Assembly: GCF_016899755.1 (NCBI RefSeq)
Contig: NZ_JACJJC010000009.1
Span: 44,573 to 108,572, forward strand
Source of the DNA: Sutterella massiliensis
GTDB lineage: Bacteria > Pseudomonadota > Gammaproteobacteria > Burkholderiales > Burkholderiaceae_F
Direction: 5' to 3'
Length of the DNA stretch: 64,000 bases
A program made the translations under genes and the position numbers. A model generated the notes under the pieces. That model saw only the letters and a list, made by a program, of their open reading frames with translations, had not been told where the DNA came from and searched no databases. Below, one piece after another: positions 1 through 8,670 of this stretch. Position 1 is the first letter of the stretch. Every line of letters starts with the position of its first letter.

Positions 1-1
1 T

Positions 2-169
2 CGCGTAGTCGACAACCGCATGCGTGCCATGCGGGAGGTAGGCATTCCCGTCGACTACATGCGTGTTGATGGCGTCGCTCACGGTTTTGGACTTGGGATC
101 GGTACGGCGGCAGACGGTTGGATCAATCGTGCGGCGCGGTTCTGGGCGAAAGTGCGGACACGAAATTGA
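2..169 (+). CDS. alpha/beta hydrolase, C-terminal end (partial)
   Basis: The reading frame is open from the window edge to the TGA at 167-169 and gives 55 residues. The segment VDGVAHGFGLGIGTAADGW followed by a Trp-containing amphipathic helix matches the last strand and helix of alpha/beta-hydrolase esterases, where the His in the AHGF motif is the catalytic histidine. The nucleophile and acid lie outside the window, so substrate and localisation cannot be judged. No strong terminator follows; a 5-bp stem near 210-222 with a short T run is the only candidate. Confidence 0.6.
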   Translation, partial: RVVDNRMRAMREVGIPVDYMRVDGVAHGFGLGIGTAADGWINRAARFWAKVRTRN

Positions 170-378
170 GCGTGCTGCTTTTGCAAGGAAAGAATAAGCG
201 TCGATAGCAACGACTAAAGTCGGTTTTGGGTCCTTTGACGGTGAGAGATGAATTGGCGCATTGCCTCAAGCGAAAGAAAACGCTCAAATGTAGTTAGTTT
301 TGCGAGAACGCCTGGAGTTGCGATGGTCTAGACTCTTCTCCTCGTTTCCCAGACCTTCAAGACAACAGAAGAAGAAAA

Positions 379-1215
379 ATGAAGCCAGCAAAACGCGTTC
401 TTGCCATCCACGACCTCTGCTCTTTCGGTCGTTGTTCGCTCACGGCAGCAATTCCCGTCTTATCCTCCATGGGCATCCAGGCGTGCCCGTTTCCGACGGC
501 GCTTTTTTCCAACAATTTCACCTACGGCTCGTTTGTCTTCAGCGACTTCACCGATAAGATGAAGGGGTTCATGGACCAGTGGGAAAAGCTCGAGTTTCCG
601 TTTGATGCGGTCTACTCCGGGTTCCTCGCGAGCCTCGAACAAATGGAAATCGTGAAGGATGCCGCCCGGCGCTTCGCAGACCGCGAGGATGCGATTGTCG
701 TTGTCGACCCTGCGATGGGCGACGACGGCAAGCTCTACCCGGTCTTCACGCCCGAAATGGTGGCAGGCATGCGCGGTCTCGTTGAGAAAGCCGACCTCAT
801 TACGCCGAACTACACGGAAGCGTGCTTCCTTCTCGATCGCCCTTATTCGGCTGAAGAGCCCTCTGCTTCTGCGCTTGAAACCATGTGCCGCGATCTTTCC
901 AAGTTCGGTGCGAAGCAGGTCGTGATTACAAGCGTTCCCGGCAAGCCCGACGAAATCAAGGTTGCGTCGTTTGATGCCGAAAACGAGCGTTTCACCGTTC
1001 ATTCGACGGCGCGCATCCCCTTTGCCACTTGCGGTACGGGCGACATCTTTACGAGCGTTGTTACGGGTGCGCTGCTGCGAGGCGAAACACTCGACGCGGC
1101 TGTTTTAAAGGCCATGCGCTTTGTGAGCCGCGCCATTGAATACACGATGGCGACGGGGGTTGACGCACGAGCCGGTGTTCAGCTCGAACCCTGTCTCAAA
1201 GAGCTTATGGGCTGA
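379..1215 (+). CDS. pyridoxal/pyridoxamine kinase-like PfkB-fold kinase
   Basis: This 278-residue protein resembles the PdxK/PdxY group, which phosphorylates the 5' hydroxyl of pyridoxal, pyridoxine or pyridoxamine in the cytoplasm (B6 salvage). The N-terminus (AIHDLCSFGRCSLTAAIPVL) is the substrate-binding start of that group, and CGTGD at 218-222 is the PfkB anion hole with Asp222 as likely catalytic base. VVDPAMGDDGKLYP near residue 115 is the conserved ATP/Mg region. Length is normal. The start is the first ATG in frame, with only a weak purine-rich stretch upstream. It stands alone, with no other B6 genes nearby. Confidence 0.75.
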   Translation: MKPAKRVLAIHDLCSFGRCSLTAAIPVLSSMGIQACPFPTALFSNNFTYGSFVFSDFTDKMKGFMDQWEKLEFPFDAVYSGFLASLEQMEIVKDAARRFADREDAIVVVDPAMGDDGKLYPVFTPEMVAGMRGLVEKADLITPNYTEACFLLDRPYSAEEPSASALETMCRDLSKFGAKQVVITSVPGKPDEIKVASFDAENERFTVHSTARIPFATCGTGDIFTSVVTGALLRGETLDAAVLKAMRFVSRAIEYTMATGVDARAGVQLEPCLKELMG

Positions 1216-1322
1216 GCCCGCGGGTAAATACAACGAAAGTGTTCAATACGCGGCGGTCGGTTCCGAAAGGAGCCGGCCGCCGTTGCTTTGAGACTTGCAA
1301 ACTCAAGCGCCACTCGATAATA

Positions 1323-1338
1323 TCCGACATATGTCGGA
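1323..1338. promoter_or_regulatory. 16-bp perfect palindrome, candidate operator
   Basis: TCCGACATATGTCGGA reads identically on both strands. It lies 11 bp before the Shine-Dalgarno sequence AAGGAG (about 1349-1354) of the DUF134/NifX fusion gene. The position fits an operator, perhaps bound by the gene's own N-terminal helix-turn-helix domain; that link is inference. Confidence 0.45.
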
Positions 1339-1361
1339 AATAACTTGCAAGGAGAGACCCA

Positions 1362-2396
1362 ATGCCAAGACCGAGCCGATGTCGCCGTGTCTGTGCGGAA
1401 CCGCGATGCCGCGGCTTTCGTCCGAATGCGCCGCTTGCGCCGGAAGCATCGGAAGCGTCCTCGAGCGTGCAGCTCTTCGTGGAAGAGTTCGAAGCCATTC
1501 GCATCATCGATTTCGAAAAGCGCACGCACGAACAATGTGCGCTTCAAATGCAGGTGTCTCGAACGACGGCGACCGAGATATACGAGCGAGCTCGCGCAAA
1601 GATCGCCGAAGCGCTCGTGCTTGGGAAACCCCTTGAGATAGCGGGCGGCAATTACGAAGTCTGCGGCGGCAAATGCGCCCGGGACTGCGCAGGCCGCTGC
1701 CGCTGGAAGTACCGACAGTTGAGAGAACACATCGCGAATCAAACCGAACAATTGGAAGGAAACTTCACCATGAAGATCGCCATTCCCGTCAAGAACGAAA
1801 ACATCTATCAGCACTTCGGCATGGCCGCCGCGTTCAAGGTCTACACCGTCGAGAACGGTGAGATCGTCGGCACGGCCGTCGTCGAAACCCCGGGTCAGGG
1901 GCACGGCTCGAAGGTTGGCCCCCTCACGGAGGCGGGCGTTGACTGCGTCGTTTGCGGCGGTATCGGTGACGGTGCTGTGGCAGGCCTCACCGCTGCCGGC
2001 ATCAAGCTGCTCGCCGGTATCAGCGGCAACGCCGACGAAGCGGCGCGTGCTTGTGTGGCCGAGACGCTCGAAAGCAACCCGGAAGCGGCAGCCGCCGTGA
2101 GCCAGCATCGCCACCGTCATCAGCACGGTCATGGTGAAGGTTGCGGTTGCGGCTGCGGTGGTCACGGCCACGGTCAGGAGGACGGCTCGTGCGGGTGTGG
2201 CTGCCACGGTGAGGGCAAGGGCGAAGAAAAGACCTGCACGTGCGGCCATGGTGAGGAAGGCTGCTGCAAGCATGGCGACGGACATGCCGACGCGGACGGT
2301 CACTGCTGCGGCGGGCATGGTGAAGGCCATGGCCACGGTTGCTGCGGGCACGGTCATGGGCACGGCGGTTGCTGCGGCCGTCACCGCGGCGAATAA
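1362..2396 (+). CDS. DUF134 helix-turn-helix / NifX-type cofactor-binding fusion with His-Cys tail
   Basis: Three parts are visible in this 344-residue protein. Residues 1-136 match DUF134 proteins: a helix-turn-helix (EQCALQMQVSRTTATEIYER) then a cysteine cluster near 104-115 (CGGKCARDCAGRC). Residues 137 to about 240 match the dinitrogenase Fe-Mo cofactor-binding (NifX/NifB C-terminal) fold, MKIAIPVKNENIYQHFGMA, with a CVVCGGIGDGA core. The last 90 or so residues are almost entirely Gly, His and Cys, a likely metal-binding tail. DUF134 and NifX-like proteins are normally separate neighbouring genes, so the in-frame join is unusual. No nitrogenase genes are near; a role in Fe-S or metal handling is inference. 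AAGGAG precedes the ATG. Confidence 0.7.
   Translation: MPRPSRCRRVCAEPRCRGFRPNAPLAPEASEASSSVQLFVEEFEAIRIIDFEKRTHEQCALQMQVSRTTATEIYERARAKIAEALVLGKPLEIAGGNYEVCGGKCARDCAGRCRWKYRQLREHIANQTEQLEGNFTMKIAIPVKNENIYQHFGMAAAFKVYTVENGEIVGTAVVETPGQGHGSKVGPLTEAGVDCVVCGGIGDGAVAGLTAAGIKLLAGISGNADEAARACVAETLESNPEAAAAVSQHRHRHQHGHGEGCGCGCGGHGHGQEDGSCGCGCHGEGKGEEKTCTCGHGEEGCCKHGDGHADADGHCCGGHGEGHGHGCCGHGHGHGGCCGRHRGE
1754..1772 (+). promoter_or_regulatory. internal Shine-Dalgarno and in-frame ATG inside the fusion gene
   Basis: GGAAGGAAA (1754-1762) sits 7 nt before an in-frame ATG at 1770-1772 that begins exactly at the NifX domain. This is the spacing of a real start, so a free NifX-tail protein of 208 residues may be made as well as the fusion, or the fusion arose by loss of a stop codon between two genes. 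Confidence 0.45.
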
Positions 2397-2517
2397 GTCA
2401 AGAAAAACCGTTCGGGCGACGATCAAGTGTCGGCCGCCCGCTCGAAAAAACAAAACTTTGAGGTCAAATATTGCCCGGCAAGCTTCGGCTCGCCGGGCTT
2501 ATTTCAATGACGAGAGC

Positions 2518-3930
2518 TCAATCAAGCACGTCGCAAGAGAGTCGTGTCTTCAGGGCGAAGCCTGCGATTGTGTTGTGGTGCTCGGGGCGCATGACGACGC
2601 CTTGCCGCATTCTTGAGATGGCATAGACGGCCGCCGCTTTGGCGATGACGGGTTGCCGGATGAAGCCTTCGAAATGAGAGAGCGCCATCGTCGCCTTCAC
2701 GGGCGGCCGGAGTGCGGCTTCCGTCGTTGGCTTCGCCAGATCGTTGAGTCGTTCTTCCCGGTCCCTGTATGGACCGAACTGTTCCGCTTTCTCAAGCTCT
2801 TCCGGCGTGAATGGCCGAGTTCGGGAACATTCCAGGAAACCCAGGGGAACTGATTTTTCAATTCGTTCAACGCCTTTTCCGATTCGGCCGCTACGTTGGC
2901 TGCAAGGCGCACTTCGGCAAAAGCGGCGAATGTCGAGCGCGTGAAGCAGAAGATTTCCACGCCAAGGCCGCGCCCGGTCGTGATCGAGAGGAGCGGATAG
3001 CGGCGGTTCTGGTATCGGGTCGCCGGCAGCGCCCCCCGTTGACGCATAGACGCCTGTGAGGAGGGTTGCTCGAGCGAAGGCGCCGGGCGGCAGATACGTG
3101 TCGACGGTGCTTCCCGGTGCACGATTGACGGCAATGGGTGTGTCGGGCGCGAGCCAGGTTGACGGGGCATAACGCGGCAGACGTCTTTCGTCGGCGGTGT
3201 TTGCTGCGGGCGGGAGCGTCCTTCTGTCTTTGGGCGCGCCGAGCGTTACGACGGTGAGCTGTGTGCGCCCGGTGCTGCCGGGGCTGTTCTCGAGAAGACC
3301 AGAGCGAGTTTCGGCATTTCCTGTGAGCGACGCGTCGAGCGCACCGTAGTCAAAACCTGATTCGCCGGGGGCTCGCATTTGTCCGCCGCTCGCGGCAGCG
3401 GCTTCGGCGGCGCTTTCAATCGCCGCTCCGTGCTTGGCCTGCACTTCTTCGAGTGTTGCAAGCGTATCCTTCTGCCGGCGCATCGTTTCCGTGAGGCTTT
3501 TCGCGGTGGATTCGAGCTCTTTTCTGAGGGCCGCAATGTCGCTCGTGAGCGAGGCAACGGTGCTGTTGAGGTCGTCGATTTTGGCTTCGGATTTGCGAAT
3601 GTAGGTTTCGCGCTGAACGTACTCGGGGTGAATGGCAATGGACGCTGCGGGTTCGGGCTTTTTGTGTGTCTTTCGCTCGTCCGGATTCGACGTGACGGCC
3701 CAGAGGGACAATGCGCCGAGGATGCCCACGACCCCGAGCGCCGCGGCGGTCTGCTGCTGTTTGCGCCGTTTGTTGGAAAGCGGATCGGCAGCCGCTTGAC
3801 CGCTGCGGGCAACTCGCCGCCGTTTTTGGAATAGACCTCTCGTTTCTCCTTGAGCGCTGAAATGGTTCTCGAGCTCGGATTGCCGATCGAGTTCTGTACG
3901 CTCGTCCGAACCGTAGTTGCGATCAGTCAT
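2518..3930 (-). pseudogene. traB: TraB-like F-pilus assembly protein, broken
   Basis: The first 270 or so residues look like F-type TraB: a cytoplasmic N-terminus, one membrane segment near 65-82, a coiled coil near 105-170 and the conserved YLPPGAFARATLLTGVYAST block. After that (around position 3010) the TraB family sequence stops. For about 60 codons the better protein-like reading is in another frame (GRGLGVEIFCFTRSTFAAF...), and near 2830 the original frame again reads sensibly (FTPEELEKAEQFGPYRDREE). I infer a deletion or recombination joining traB to the end of another gene, with small frameshifts. It overlaps the traK stop by 8 nt, as expected of an operon. Confidence 0.6.
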
Positions 3931-4930
3931 GGCGCGCGACCTCCACGAAGATCAGTTCGGCCGAATCGCCGTAGCGCAGCATCGCTTTGTCGGTCGTGAT
4001 CGCTGCGACGCTCGGCCCCGTGAGGGCCGGTTCGCGAATGAGGACGGGAACGGGCGAATCGTTTTTGAGCCGAAGCACGACCGCCGTGAGGTCGCGCGTC
4101 GTCCAGCAGCTCGCGACGACGGGCTTCAAGCGCTCGAGCTTCACGAGCGCCGCCGAGAGCGAACGCGTGGGTTTGGGGCAGGCAGAGCGCTTCATGATAT
4201 CGGGGGCTTCTTCGCGAAGCGTTGCGTGCCGCACGAAGCGCTTTACGCTCGAAACGAATTCCGGCGCGGGCGAAGGCGCGAGCATGCTCGCGGGCCGCGG
4301 ATCACCGCCCGTCATCGGCATGCCTTCGAGTGCGTCGGGCGAATCGGCCGAAGTGCCCGTTGACGCCGCTGCCTCGGTCGACAGCTTCGAAGCGCGTGTC
4401 GCCTCGGCGCGCTCGAGCAGAATGTTTTGCGGCGACCGCTCGAGCCCCGCGTCGAGCACGATTGCAGCCGTCTCGCCGCTCTCGGTCGTTACGTAGAGCA
4501 CGATCTCGCCTTCGCGCTTCGGACGAACGAAGATCTGGCCCGCGGCCGTGTCGGTCTTGAGATCCAGGTCCTGCTGGTCCCAGATGGCGCTTTCGATCCG
4601 CTCGCCCCCGGTGAAGGCGATGCGGCTTGCGTGCTGCGCGGAGATCGGGAAGCGCAGCAGGTCGGCCTCGGTACTGCGGCGAACGAATTTGCCGGGGACG
4701 GCCGCCGGGGCTCGTTGGAAAGCGGGGTTTGCCGCCGGCTTGACAGCCGACGGCTCGGTAAGACGCACGGGTGCCGCTTGCGGGCGAACAACGTCGGCTG
4801 CGCAGGCGCTCGGGAGGGCGGTCAAAAGCGTCGTCGTGAAGACGGTCATGGCCGAAAGTGCGGCAAACGCAGAAATTGCGGTGTGCTTGAAGGGCTTGTC
4901 GGTTGCGGGGACGGTGTTTGTGAGAGACAT
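3923..4930 (-). CDS. traK: TraK-like F-type pilus assembly protein
   Basis: 335 residues with an N-terminal hydrophobic export signal (SAFAALSAMTVFTTTLL, about 19-35). The central region, RIAFTGGERIESAIWDQQDL followed by beta-rich QIFVRPKREGEIVLYV, matches TraK, the secretin-like periplasmic protein of F-type conjugative type IV secretion that anchors TraB to the outer membrane. Position between traE and traB is the canonical one. The frame is intact, but the operon around it is damaged, so function is doubtful. Confidence 0.7.
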   Translation of the reverse strand: MSLTNTVPATDKPFKHTAISAFAALSAMTVFTTTLLTALPSACAADVVRPQAAPVRLTEPSAVKPAANPAFQRAPAAVPGKFVRRSTEADLLRFPISAQHASRIAFTGGERIESAIWDQQDLDLKTDTAAGQIFVRPKREGEIVLYVTTESGETAAIVLDAGLERSPQNILLERAEATRASKLSTEAAASTGTSADSPDALEGMPMTGGDPRPASMLAPSPAPEFVSSVKRFVRHATLREEAPDIMKRSACPKPTRSLSAALVKLERLKPVVASCWTTRDLTAVVLRLKNDSPVPVLIREPALTGPSVAAITTDKAMLRYGDSAELIFVEVARHD

Positions 4931-4951
4931 GAGAGGCGGGCAGACAGAAAG

Positions 4952-5620
4952 TTAACGGGGCTTCGCGGGCAGGTCCGAGTCGCGGCGCAGGATTTCTTCG
5001 AGGCGCGTCAAGAAGAGTCGGCCCGAGCGGTGTTCAAAGCGCAGTCGGAAGCATTTCTCTTTGCTTTCGACCACTGTGCGGCCGAGTATCGTTTTGAATT
5101 CACCGGCGACATCTACGGTGAGCCGCGTTCGCGAGACGGCCGTTTCCGACGGATAGAAAGCGGTGGAGCCGTCGTCTTTTCGCAGCGCCTGTGCTTCCTT
5201 TTCGAGCTGCAGGGCCGTTTCGGCCTGCGTCTCCGGGGAAACGTGTTCTAGAAAAGCCGCAATGCTGCCCGCGGCATTCGCGGGCGTGAGGTTCGTGCAA
5301 AGGGCGGCGAGCTTCACGCCGTAGCGGGCGAGGTAGGCTTCGTCCGGCCCCTTTTCGTCAAAGGTCCACGCGGGAATGGCGGGATCGAAAACGGTGGAAG
5401 GAATGAGAATCGTCTGGTGAACGGGCTTCTTCATCATGAGCGCCGCCCCGAGAAGGAGGTTCGAAGCGAGCGAAAGGGCGAAGCCCGCGACGACAAGCCG
5501 CCCGATGCGTAGCTTCGCAGCGGCAAGCGCCATGGCGTGAAAGCCGCCGGGCGGCGATAGGTCGGACGTTCCTTCCTCGAAGGAATTCGGGCGGTTTGGT
5601 GAAGGCGTTGGAGTCTTCAT
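4952..5620 (-). CDS. traE: TraE-like F-type pilus assembly protein
   Basis: 222 residues. A membrane segment near 41-60 (LVVAGFALSLASNLLLGAAL) is followed by a periplasmic domain with FDEKGPDEAYLARYGVKLAA, as in TraE of F-type systems, an inner-membrane core protein related to VirB8. It follows traL and precedes traK by 21 bp. The first 30 residues, Pro/Ser rich, extend beyond the family; an internal ATG at residue 30 (MALAAAKLRIGRL) is a possible alternative start. Confidence 0.7.
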   Translation of the reverse strand: MKTPTPSPNRPNSFEEGTSDLSPPGGFHAMALAAAKLRIGRLVVAGFALSLASNLLLGAALMMKKPVHQTILIPSTVFDPAIPAWTFDEKGPDEAYLARYGVKLAALCTNLTPANAAGSIAAFLEHVSPETQAETALQLEKEAQALRKDDGSTAFYPSETAVSRTRLTVDVAGEFKTILGRTVVESKEKCFRLRFEHRSGRLFLTRLEEILRRDSDLPAKPR

Positions 5621-5764
5621 CGTGGGAATCGTGAAAAGGGCGCTCGGTTCGCGATGCCGCGCGAGCGCTCGAGAAAGAATCGCCTCGGCGCAGGCGGCGG
5701 GCCGTCGTCGAGGCGTGTCTGAAAAGGTGCGAACGAAGTTCGCGTCGGGGACGTCGGCAGGTGC

Positions 5765-6052
5765 TCAGCCGAGAAAGCGCCTCTTTGAAGACGCTGGCGT
5801 CACCTTGAGCTGCGGGAAGCCGAGGAACCACCAGGCGAGGTGAATGGGCCGCCCCGGATTGCCCGCGCTCACCTTTTCCCAAAGGGCCGCCAGTGCAAGG
5901 CCGATCAGCGAACCCCAGCCCGGGTGATTGAAGATGCCGCCCACAATCGCAAAACTGAAGAAGATGAGGACGGCTTCCACGCGCCAGAAGATGACGCGCA
6001 TGCTTTCGAGTTCGCAGTTCGGAATGCGGACGGCTTTGGGCGGCGTCGTCAT
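5765..6052 (-). CDS. traL: TraL-like F-type pilus assembly protein
   Basis: 95 residues, the usual size for TraL, a small inner-membrane VirB3-like protein of F-type conjugation. The start PNCELESMRVIFWRVEAVLI and the hydrophobic segment GWGSLIGLALAALW match the family. It starts 3 bp after the stop of the traA pseudogene. Intact, but part of a decayed operon. Confidence 0.7.
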   Translation of the reverse strand: MTTPPKAVRIPNCELESMRVIFWRVEAVLIFFSFAIVGGIFNHPGWGSLIGLALAALWEKVSAGNPGRPIHLAWWFLGFPQLKVTPASSKRRFLG

Positions 6053-6055
6053 GGC

Positions 6056-6466
6056 TTAGGATCCCGCCGAGAAGACGGAATCGATGATTTCCGGGCCCAC
6101 GACGAGCGCGAGAGCGCAGCCGAGCGACACGACGGCGGCAGCGAGGTTGCCGCGCAAAAGGCCGCTTGCGAGCCCGACGATGAGAAAGCCGATCGCAATG
6201 GACTTGCCGAGCGAGCCCGAGATCCAAGTGTCAAGCGTCTCGTAGAGGCGGTCGAACCCCGCCGTACCGGCAGCTGAGGAGGGTTCCGCGAGAAGTAGGC
6301 CGAGAACGGCGAGGGCGGCAAGTCCAAGGACGCGCGCGGCGAGCTTCGCGGCGCGGTGTTCGTTGATGCGGGTCGCCAGCGCGCTCGCTTCAATTCACGC
6401 GTCGGTCATGGCATCGGCAAAAGAGGGAGCGGTGTCGGCGGACTTCACTGCGTTCGACAGAGTCAT
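6056..6466 (-). pseudogene. traA: TraA-like pilin with premature TGA
   Basis: From ATG 6466, with AGGAG just upstream, the frame encodes 23 residues and hits TGA at 6397-6395. It then stays open to 6056 and encodes a typical F-type pilin: basic leader, hydrophobic segment (LGLAALAVLGLLLAEPSSAAG), ETLDTWISGSLGKSIAIGFL and a second hydrophobic helix. CGA to TGA is the simplest cause. No good restart codon with a ribosome site follows the stop, so pilin is probably not made. Confidence 0.65.
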
Positions 6467-7090
6467 TTCGTTTTTCTCCTGCAAATGGTTTGCACGTAGG
6501 TCGCCGTGCGAACCGAGCAGCCCGCACGGTCAAGGTCTCGCAGCCGCCGAAGAAAGAAAGGAACAACAGAGAGGGCGGCTGCGAGACCGAGGCGCAATCC
6601 TATGGAAGAGATGCTCGAAAAAGCCAGGAATTCGGGAGAAAAGGCGAGAATTTGGCCCTTGCGAAATTTGAACGTATTGATTTTTGGGAAAACGCGGCGG
6701 CAAAGCGCCTGCAAAATGTGCTCAATAGTCCGCCTCAAAGGACCGAAAAGCCTGAGACACAAGCGAAAAGGAGGCATGCTGGCACAAATCGAAACAAAAA
6801 TTTCCTGCGCCTATCCTGTGCGGGTCATACCTATTTACGGGAATTCAGGTATACTTCGCGGCTTCCCCCTGAAGCCAGGGGCGAATGCACACTTCTCCGA
6901 CTGCGGCAGTAACGCTACGGTCCCGATCGGGGAAGCGGGCGGCGGCGATCCATCGGCATGGCGCTTGGGCGCAAACACTTACCTCGAAGGTGGAGGGCGA
7001 GTGTGCGTCTCTTTTTCAAGTGCGGCTGCGCTGCACCCGGGGGTGTGTTCGTGCAGAAAACCGGATAAGTGAGCACGGAGGAATAGAAGA
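6467..7090. other. divergent intergenic region upstream of traA
   Basis: About 620 bp between the tra relic and the gene at 7091. Long open frames exist but have no homology, start signals or sensible composition. TATACT at 6850-6855 is a good -10 box without a clear -35; a 6-bp stem (GGCTTC/GAAGCC, 6860-6876) follows it. Confidence 0.35.
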
Positions 7091-7537
7091 ATGATCAACG
7101 GTACCCGCGATGAAAACCTGGACAGCCGCGAGGTTCTCGACCGCACGGAGGCCTTCATGGCCGATACGCTCACGATCCGCCGAAAGAAAGAAGTGATGCC
7201 GACGATGCTCACCCGTCTTTCGATCCCCGAAGGCCGCGTGAAGACTGTTCAGGACCTTGAGCGCTACATTCACGACCGCACCCAGGTGAGCGAAGACGAA
7301 AAGAGCCTCTCCTTTGAGCACGGCGAACTCACGATCCGCATTTTCCAGTCCGCGGGCGGCGGCTGGCGCATCTCGAGCAGCACGGCCGCAGGCCGCGTGC
7401 AGTCGCGCCCCTGTCCGATTGCGGGCGAATTCTTCTCGGTCTTCATCACGCCGCGCATCCGCAACGCGCGCCGTGCCGCGCAGAGCGCCGTGAAGTCGCT
7501 TTCGGGCGTCGGTGCGGCCGCTGCCGCGACGGCGTAA
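7091..7537 (+). CDS. hypothetical protein
   Basis: 148 residues, predicted soluble, with a good ribosome site (CACGGAGGA) before ATG. The N-terminal half is charged (RKKEVMPTMLTRLSIPEGRVK); the C-terminus is Ala-rich. I recognise no family. It is divergent from the conjugation relic and may be a leftover of the same element; that is inference. A 12-bp inverted repeat at 7688-7735 lies downstream. Confidence 0.5.
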   Translation: MINGTRDENLDSREVLDRTEAFMADTLTIRRKKEVMPTMLTRLSIPEGRVKTVQDLERYIHDRTQVSEDEKSLSFEHGELTIRIFQSAGGGWRISSSTAAGRVQSRPCPIAGEFFSVFITPRIRNARRAAQSAVKSLSGVGAAAAATA

Positions 7538-7687
7538 GGCAAATAGACAGGAATTGTCAGGTTGAGAACAAGGAGCGAGGGCAGGAGGAAAGGGACATGT
7601 CCGCGGATTGGACCGCGCGTTAAATCGTCATCCTAAAACGCGCCGGTTGGATCCGTCGGCTGAGACAACGTCGCTCTCGTTTCTTGG

Positions 7688-7735
7688 GCGGGAAGATCGT
7701 TCTCCGATTTGCAGTTCGGGCTTCGATCTTCCCGC
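7688..7735. terminator. 12-bp inverted repeat between convergent genes
   Basis: GCGGGAAGATCG and CGATCTTCCCGC are separated by 24 nt, between the hypothetical gene (+) and the SMR pseudogene (-). The loop is long and there is no clear T run, so terminator is only the most likely reading. Confidence 0.35.
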
Positions 7736-7737
7736 TC

Positions 7738-8096
7738 TCATTTATTGGGCGTCCGTAAAGGCGTGCGTTTCCAGTGAGCCGACGAGAGCAGCATGACGCC
7801 GACGCCCTGAGACGATCATGACCATGTCGACGATCGATGCGACAGGGCGCTTTTGGGCGAAGAGGAAATAACCGACGGGTGGAGTGAGCACGCTGCCAAG
7901 ACCCGACCAGACAGCGTAGGCTGCGCCGACGGGCAGGCTCTTGAGCGTCATCGAAAGAAAGCATAAGGACGCACCGTACCAGAAAAGCGAACTCACCGTG
8001 AAGACGGGTTTCGTAAAGCCTTCGGATAACTTCAAGCCAGGTGGGTCCGAAGACATCCATCAGAATGGCGCAGAGAAGTCAGGCAAAAGCTTTCAT
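7738..8096 (-). pseudogene. SMR-family small multidrug transporter, degenerate
   Basis: Pieces of an EmrE-type four-helix exporter are spread over three frames. MKAFA then TGA then LLCAILMDVFG is the first helix; LKLSEGFTKPVF and LPVGAAYAVWSGLG (the SMR signature) lie in a second frame; the end, GVGVMLLSS, lies in a third, ending at TGA 7740-7738. One nonsense codon and two frameshifts make it a clear pseudogene. The catalytic Glu of helix 1 appears as Asp (LMDVFG). Confidence 0.75.
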
Positions 8097-8670
8097 GATA
8101 TTTCTGTATTGCAAAAAAAGGAAGAGTAACGGGACGATATCAACAGCTTCTTCAATTTGTCAAGAAATCAATGGGTTGAAGAGGTGTCTAGCCTCTAGAG
8201 GCGGGTGAGCCCTTTGTTTCTAATGCACAGTCGGAAAGTCGGTTTTCGTGTCTTGAATTTACAGAAGACATTTTCTGAACAAACGTTCACAAATTATCTA
8301 TTGCATATGCCTTAGATAAAAGAGCATAGACCGATCTAGTCACTTTTTGCAATGTGTCGAAATTACAACAAAAAATGCAAGTTATATTGGTAATGTTTTC
8401 AATTGCAATACATTGAAAAATAAGGAATTGCAGTGGATCTAAGCCATTTGTCGTAAACGTTTTTTTGGCAATTGAGGATAGGATCATGCAAGGGCGTGCG
8501 CAAAACTTTGCTTTCTCGATGCTGGGCGGATCCTCTCATCGTGAAGGACGGTTCATTGTGTAGTCCGCAGCTCGAGCGGTTCGGTAATGCACGACCGGCC
8601 GCACCGAGGTTCCTGAAAGACGAGGTTCGGTGTAACAGAACGACCGTGCCCAAATTGAAAGGCTCATCAA
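8097..8670. other. AT-rich region upstream of porin 1
   Basis: About 570 bp without a credible gene. It is clearly more AT-rich than its surroundings. A perfect 12-bp palindrome, GCCTCTAGAGGC, lies at 8191-8202. The porin promoter is probably in the last 250 bp but no box is clear enough to call. Confidence 0.4.

Noticed and set aside
1179..2453. 424-codon open frame on the minus strand
   Set aside because: It is the antisense shadow of the Gly/His/Cys-rich fusion gene; composition is Ala/Thr repeats with no domain.
6506..7072. 188-codon open frame upstream of the hypothetical gene
   Set aside because: Arg/Ser-rich, no ribosome site, no family likeness, and it lies in the divergent promoter region.
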